NCBI RefSeq assembly: GCF_965283645.1
Contig: NZ_CBDIPG010000001.1
Span: 1,550,001 to 1,614,000 of the forward strand
DNA length: 64,000 nucleotides
Origin: Kordia sp965283645
GTDB taxonomy: Bacteria > Bacteroidota > Bacteroidia > Flavobacteriales > Flavobacteriaceae
Direction: 5' to 3'
Below the pieces are notes generated by a model that made no database searches, was not told where the DNA came from, and was given only the letters and a program-made list of their open reading frames with translations. The position numbers were made by a program, and so were the translations under genes. The stretch's first letter is position 1. Each line of letters begins with the position of its first letter. Positions 59,877 to 64,000 of this stretch are shown piece by piece.

Positions 59877-61451
59877 CTATTTTGCAATATTTACGGCTCT
59901 TGTTTCTCTAATTACGGTAATTTTTACTTGTCCAGGATAAGTCATATCCGTTTGAATTTTTTGTGAGATGTTAAATGACAATTCTGCCGCTTTCGCATCA
60001 TCTACTTTTTCACTTTCAACAATAACACGGAGTTCACGACCAGCTTGAATTGCATATGCTTTTTTAACTCCATTAAATCCAAAAGCAATGTCTTCTATAT
60101 CTTTCAATCGTTGAATATAACTGTCTAATACTTGACGACGCGCGCCTGGTCTTGCTCCAGAAATTGCATCACATACTTGTACAATTGGTGATAATAATGA
60201 AACCATTTCTATTTCATCATGATGGGCTCCAATGGCGTTACAAACTTCTGCTTTCTCACCATATTTCTCTGCCCATTGCATTCCCAAGATTGCGTGTGGC
60301 ACTTCTGTTTCAGTATCTGGCACTTTACCGATATCGTGTAACAATCCGGCTCTTTTAGCAAGTTTTGGATTTAATCCTAATTCGGCGGCCATTACACCAC
60401 AAAGCTTTGCAACTTCACGTGAATGTTGTAATAAGTTTTGTCCGTATGAAGAACGATATTTCATTCTACCAACCGTTTTTATCAATTCTGGATGCAATCC
60501 ATGAATTCCTAAATCGATGACAGTACGCTTCCCAACTTCAATAATTTCTTCATCAATTTGCTTGCGTGTTTTCTTTACAATTTCTTCAATACGCGCTGGA
60601 TGAATTCGTCCGTCAGTTACCAATCTGTGTAATGATAAACGTGCAATTTCTCTTCTAACAGAATCAAAACAGGATAAAATAATAGCTTCTGGCGTGTCAT
60701 CAACAATAATTTCTACACCTGTTGCGGCTTCCAAAGCTCTAATATTTCGTCCTTCTCTACCAATAATACGACCTTTTACATCGTCCGATTCAATATTAAA
60801 AACCGATACACAATTTTCAACAGCTTCTTCCGTTCCAATACGTTGAATGGTATTGATAATAACTTTCTTAGCTTCCTGTTGTGCCGTTAATTTTGCTTCC
60901 TCAAGTTTTGCTTGAATGTAGCTCATTGCATCCGTTTTAGCTTCTTCTTTTAAGGAAGCAACTAATTGATCTTTTGCTTCGTCAGCAGACAACCCAGAAA
61001 TTACTTCTAATTGTTCAACTTGACTTTTATGTAAACGCTCAACTTCCGTTTTTTTCTTTTCAACAAAATCCAAACGATAGTTGTAATCTTTTAGTTTTGT
61101 TTCTATTTCTTGGTTGAGTTTTTTGTTTTTTGATAATTCACTTGAAATTTGAGATTCCTTGTCACGCGTACGTTTTTCGGCTTCTGCCATTTTTTTATCT
61201 TTTGATAAGATAAATTTTTCGTGTTCAGCTTTAAGCTCTAAAAACTTTTCTTTTGCTTGAAGAATTTTGTCTTTCTTCACACTTTCTGATTCTACTTTTG
61301 CAGCTTTTAATGCAGCAGTAGCTTCTTTTTTAGCGTCTTGAATAATTTTTGAAGCTTGTTTTTTCTCCAAGCTCTTGGCTATCATGAAGCCTATGAATGC
61401 GCAAACAACGCCGACGGCGACTGCGATTATGATTGTTGTACTATCCATCAT
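59877..61451 (-). CDS. rny: Ribonuclease Y
   Basis: This 524-residue protein is the normal length. It has an N-terminal membrane helix ('TTIIIAVAVGVVCAFIGFMIA'), a long coiled coil (~28-190), a KH domain ('DDVKGRIIGREGRNIRALEAATGVEIIVDDTPEAIILS', ~225-262) and an HD domain ('NLLQHSREVAKLCGVMAAELGL', 'GLLHDIGKVPD', ~340-430). It is a membrane-tethered endoribonuclease that initiates mRNA decay. It lies downstream of zapA and 6S RNA on the same strand. Confidence 0.97.
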   Translation of the reverse strand: MMDSTTIIIAVAVGVVCAFIGFMIAKSLEKKQASKIIQDAKKEATAALKAAKVESESVKKDKILQAKEKFLELKAEHEKFILSKDKKMAEAEKRTRDKESQISSELSKNKKLNQEIETKLKDYNYRLDFVEKKKTEVERLHKSQVEQLEVISGLSADEAKDQLVASLKEEAKTDAMSYIQAKLEEAKLTAQQEAKKVIINTIQRIGTEEAVENCVSVFNIESDDVKGRIIGREGRNIRALEAATGVEIIVDDTPEAIILSCFDSVRREIARLSLHRLVTDGRIHPARIEEIVKKTRKQIDEEIIEVGKRTVIDLGIHGLHPELIKTVGRMKYRSSYGQNLLQHSREVAKLCGVMAAELGLNPKLAKRAGLLHDIGKVPDTETEVPHAILGMQWAEKYGEKAEVCNAIGAHHDEIEMVSLLSPIVQVCDAISGARPGARRQVLDSYIQRLKDIEDIAFGFNGVKKAYAIQAGRELRVIVESEKVDDAKAAELSFNISQKIQTDMTYPGQVKITVIRETRAVNIAK

Positions 61452-61640
61452 CTATCGATCTTAATTATGTGTTAGTTTGTAAGGTAAAAACCTTAATTTT
61501 CACTTCTCAGTGAATGCAATCCTACTTTAAGTTTTGAATTCGCTTTGTAACGTTTCAAAAACAAAAAGTATATTTTTTAATTCAACTAACAATTTTGCGT
61601 GCGCCTTTCACGCTTCACAAAACTGAGTTTCATTAAAAAA

Positions 61641-61822
61641 GCCTACATTGATTAGAGTTTTGTATAAACTCCAAAAAAACAAGTTTAGAGCTAACAGATT
61701 GATCAAGGATCCGTCCAAATACCAAACAAGTTTAGTATTGACAGCTTGCTTTTACAATCATGACTCACTCTTTTTAATTATAGTAACGTTGAGTTTATCA
61801 AAAATAAAAACCAATGTAGGCA
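61641..61822 (-). ncRNA. ssrS: 6S RNA
   Basis: A 182-base segment between zapA and rny is closed by a perfect ten-base stem (GCCTACATTG / CAATGTAGGC). Further inside, TAAACTC pairs with GAGTTTA, giving a long rod with a central bubble. TTTTTT follows the 3' side on the minus strand. Length, rod shape and the zapA neighbour (as for ssrS in Proteobacteria) all fit 6S RNA, which binds the housekeeping RNA polymerase and inhibits transcription in stationary phase. The 5' end is ~25 bp after the zapA stop. Confidence 0.8.
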
Positions 61823-61846
61823 GTAACCTATTATATTTTACAGAAC

Positions 61847-62140
61847 TTATGAGCTAAGTTGCGCTTTCAGTAACTCGTCGAGCGCTTTTAATTTGTCTTC
61901 TAATGCGGTTTGATTTGCATCTTTATCTATCGTTTTTTGCTCTACCTGAGCTGCAAATTGTACCGCGCACATTGCCAATACATCTTGCTTGTCTCTTACG
62001 GCATAGCTTTGCTCAAACTGTTTTATCATAGCTTCTATTTTCTTAGCCGCTTTGCGCAATCCTTCTTCTTGGCTTGCCGCAATGGTAAGTGGATATACTC
62101 TATCCGCAATAGAAAGCTTTATTTTGAGCTTATTTTCCAT
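61847..62140 (-). CDS. zapA: Cell division protein ZapA
   Basis: This 97-residue protein has an N-terminal beta-hairpin 'LKIKLSIADRVYPLTIAASQEEGLRKAAKKI' and the ZapA helix 'YAVRDKQDVLAMCAVQFAAQVEQ'. A coiled-coil tail follows. It cross-links FtsZ protofilaments at the division site. The preceding coiled-coil gene is 18 bp upstream, so both are one transcript. Confidence 0.93.
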   Translation of the reverse strand: MENKLKIKLSIADRVYPLTIAASQEEGLRKAAKKIEAMIKQFEQSYAVRDKQDVLAMCAVQFAAQVEQKTIDKDANQTALEDKLKALDELLKAQLSS

Positions 62141-62158
62141 AGTGTAAAGAACTATCTT

Positions 62159-62449
62159 TTATTCGGCTAATTGTGCAATACAATGATCAATTTCCCGAAT
62201 TAGTGTATTTATTTTAAGCTTAGCTTCTTTTTTATTGTTATCACTGCCAAGCATTGAATTTGCAATTTTTAGCGTTTGATACTTTTCTTCCCATCCTGAG
62301 ATTTCTTGTTGCAAACGTTTTGTATTTTGAGTTGCCGTTGCTAGTTCTTGACTTAGTTTCTGGTTTTTTTGCTCCAACACTACAAGCTTGTGAAGCATTT
62401 TACTCACTCTATTTTCAAGAGAATCAACGATTTTCAAAGTACTACTCAT
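62159..62449 (-). CDS. Coiled-coil protein upstream of zapA
   Basis: The protein has 96 residues from the ATG at 62449 (MSSTLKIVDSLENRVSKML); a longer frame to 62488 is less likely. It is almost entirely heptad coiled coil ('KLVVLEQKNQKLSQELATATQNTKRLQQEI'). Conserved position before zapA suggests a ZapB-like divisome partner, by inference only. Confidence 0.78.
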   Translation of the reverse strand: MSSTLKIVDSLENRVSKMLHKLVVLEQKNQKLSQELATATQNTKRLQQEISGWEEKYQTLKIANSMLGSDNNKKEAKLKINTLIREIDHCIAQLAE

Positions 62450-62632
62450 TACATTTCTATTCAATGCATACAAGTACAAATTTAGCATTCATAAAATTAG
62501 TTCGCAAGGGTTTTGACCATTATTTAAAGTATTACTTTAAGTTTTGTGTTTTTTTGGTGCAGTTTTTGAATTTAAAGATTCCGAATTAACTAAGTATTAG
62601 CTATTTTAGCTTTTCAAACGCATTTTTGATTT

Positions 62633-64000
62633 ATGTATAGACTGTTTTTTATTTTTTTATTATTCTTTTCTATTGCCTTTTCTCAACAAAAAATACCTCA
62701 AAACGATTTTAGATCGCCGTTAGATATTCCAATTATCTTATCTGGAACTTTTGGAGAGTTAAGAAGTAATCATTTTCACTCCGGAATTGATATTAAAACG
62801 AAACAGAAAGAAGGTTTTGAAGTGTTTGCTATTGGCGACGGACACGTATCGCGTATTAAAATTCAACATTGGGGATTTGGAAAAGCCTTGTACGTAACAC
62901 ATACGAACGGATATACTTCTGTATATGCGCATTTGAAAAAATTAGCTCCAAAACTAGAAGCCTATTTAAAGAAGCAACAATATAATAAGGAACGCTACGA
63001 AATACAATTGTATCCAAAAGCGGACGAATTGGTGCTTAAAAAAGGGGAAGTTATTGCCTATTCGGGAAATAGTGGTTCTTCTGGCGGACCGCATTTACAC
63101 TTCGAAATTCGTGATGCGGCTTCCAAACCAATGAATCCAATGTTGTTTGGTATTGATGTAAAAGATTCGCACAATCCAACAGTAAATGGTCTTTTTGCGT
63201 ATGCATTGTCAGATTCTGCTCAAATTAATTCTTCTAATAAAATTGTGCAATTGCAATTGAAAAAAGGAAAAGAGAAAAATAGTTTTACAACTGCTAAAGT
63301 CTACGCTTCGGGCGAAATTGGCTTAGGCGTAAATTCATACGATCGACAAGATTTAGCATTTAATAAAAACGGAATTTACCAATTGGAGAGTTATGTAAAT
63401 GGTGTGAAAAACTTTAGTTACGACTTTAAAAAGTTTTCCTTTGGCGAATCGAGATATATTAATACATTGATTGATTATTCACGTTTTAAAAAGAAAAAGC
63501 AACGTGTACAACGCTGTTTTGTAACGCCTGCAAACAAATTGAGCATTTATAAAGATGTTGTCAATGATGGAAAAATTCAAATTGAAGAAGGAAAAGAATA
63601 TACAGTTGTCTTAAAAATTAAAGACTTTAAAAACAACACAACAACCATTACTGTTCCTATTGTTGGTAAAAAACAAGCAATCACACAGAAAAAGAAAGAA
63701 ATAGTTACAAAAAACTTAATTACACGTACCAAAGAATATACGTTAAAAGAAGGTGATGTAAGTGTATATATTCCTAAGCAAACTTTTTATGAAGATTTCT
63801 ATTTTGACCTGAAAAAAGATAAAAATGGACGTTATACCATTCATAATGATAAAGTTCCTGCGCACAAAAACTTTGTAATTACGTTTGATGTTTCCAAATA
63901 TACAGCGGCGGAACGCAAAAAGTTATTCATTGCCAGTCTAAATCGAAAAAAGAAACCATCCTACAGTAGCACCAAAAAGAATGGTACAAAGTTTACAACG
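62633..64000 (+). CDS. M23-family peptidase, C-terminus beyond window
   Basis: The frame is open from the ATG at 62633 to the window end, 456 residues. A signal peptide ('LFFIFLLFFSIAFSQQ') is followed by an M23 (LytM) domain: 'NHFHSGIDIKT' gives the first His and Asp ligands and 'GPHLHFEIRD' the last His. A beta-rich region follows. It is probably an envelope peptidoglycan endopeptidase or LytM-type scaffold. Its promoter lies in the gap opposite the coiled-coil gene. Confidence 0.92.
   Translation, partial: MYRLFFIFLLFFSIAFSQQKIPQNDFRSPLDIPIILSGTFGELRSNHFHSGIDIKTKQKEGFEVFAIGDGHVSRIKIQHWGFGKALYVTHTNGYTSVYAHLKKLAPKLEAYLKKQQYNKERYEIQLYPKADELVLKKGEVIAYSGNSGSSGGPHLHFEIRDAASKPMNPMLFGIDVKDSHNPTVNGLFAYALSDSAQINSSNKIVQLQLKKGKEKNSFTTAKVYASGEIGLGVNSYDRQDLAFNKNGIYQLESYVNGVKNFSYDFKKFSFGESRYINTLIDYSRFKKKKQRVQRCFVTPANKLSIYKDVVNDGKIQIEEGKEYTVVLKIKDFKNNTTTITVPIVGKKQAITQKKKEIVTKNLITRTKEYTLKEGDVSVYIPKQTFYEDFYFDLKKDKNGRYTIHNDKVPAHKNFVITFDVSKYTAAERKKLFIASLNRKKKPSYSSTKKNGTKFTT

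Overview
The window comes from an AT-rich member of the Flavobacteriaceae (Bacteroidota), plausibly close to Kordia. The evidence is type IX secretion (T9SS) C-terminal sorting domains, a SusC/RagA-like TonB-dependent receptor, RHS/SpvB surface proteins, Bacteroidota double-glycine peptide precursors, and an rny - 6S RNA - zapA core block. I saw no rRNA or tRNA gene, CRISPR array or prophage.

Layout. Positions 1-6.4 kb are a scarred accessory zone: the 5' part of a TonB-dependent receptor, an HTTM-like membrane gene cut by an IS3-family element, the tail of an RHS protein with a toxin/immunity-like ORF pair, and an IS1-family transposase. From 6.5 to 9.8 kb lie an MFS exporter, an M48 lipoprotein protease and an alpha/beta hydrolase, followed by a three-copy ~300 bp repeat. 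From 10.9 to 19.4 kb is an alpha-glucan operon (GH31, glgB, maltokinase, glgE). Its probable partners, glgC and a GlgM/GlgA-type glycosyltransferase, lie at 34.9-37.4 kb on the same strand. Together they resemble the maltose-1-phosphate (GlgE) route to glycogen. The ~15.5 kb between the two blocks is accessory: a 2190-residue SpvB/RHS protein with a metallopeptidase-like tip and an overlapping small lipoprotein, a T9SS adhesin-like protein, a serine hydrolase, an EF-Tu-domain protein, a 42-bp minisatellite, a SPOR-domain protein and a PD-(D/E)XK-type nuclease-like protein.

From 37.6 to 50.8 kb are mainly housekeeping or small genes: msrB, a UDG-family protein, a DinB-like protein, a POT transporter coupled to a transglutaminase-like protein, a P-loop kinase-like protein, lpdA and a DUF3817 protein. 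Embedded here is a TPR-AraC membrane regulator flanked by two divergent Cys-rich peptide precursors. Each precursor has the same 28-bp element upstream in the same orientation.

From 50.9 to 53.0 kb is a tandem array of six small precursor genes plus one degenerate copy. They have two leader types, near-identical UUCG-loop terminators, and a shared ~20 bp dyad motif 49-57 bp before most starts. A further precursor lies at 59.6 kb. No modification enzyme or exporter is in the window, so these look like an orphan RiPP-type repertoire under common control. This is the most interesting part of the window. The right end holds a T9SS FG-GAP protein, outer-membrane barrels, aroQ with an ATP-PPase, a XerD-type recombinase, rny, 6S RNA, zapA with a coiled-coil partner, and a truncated M23 peptidase.
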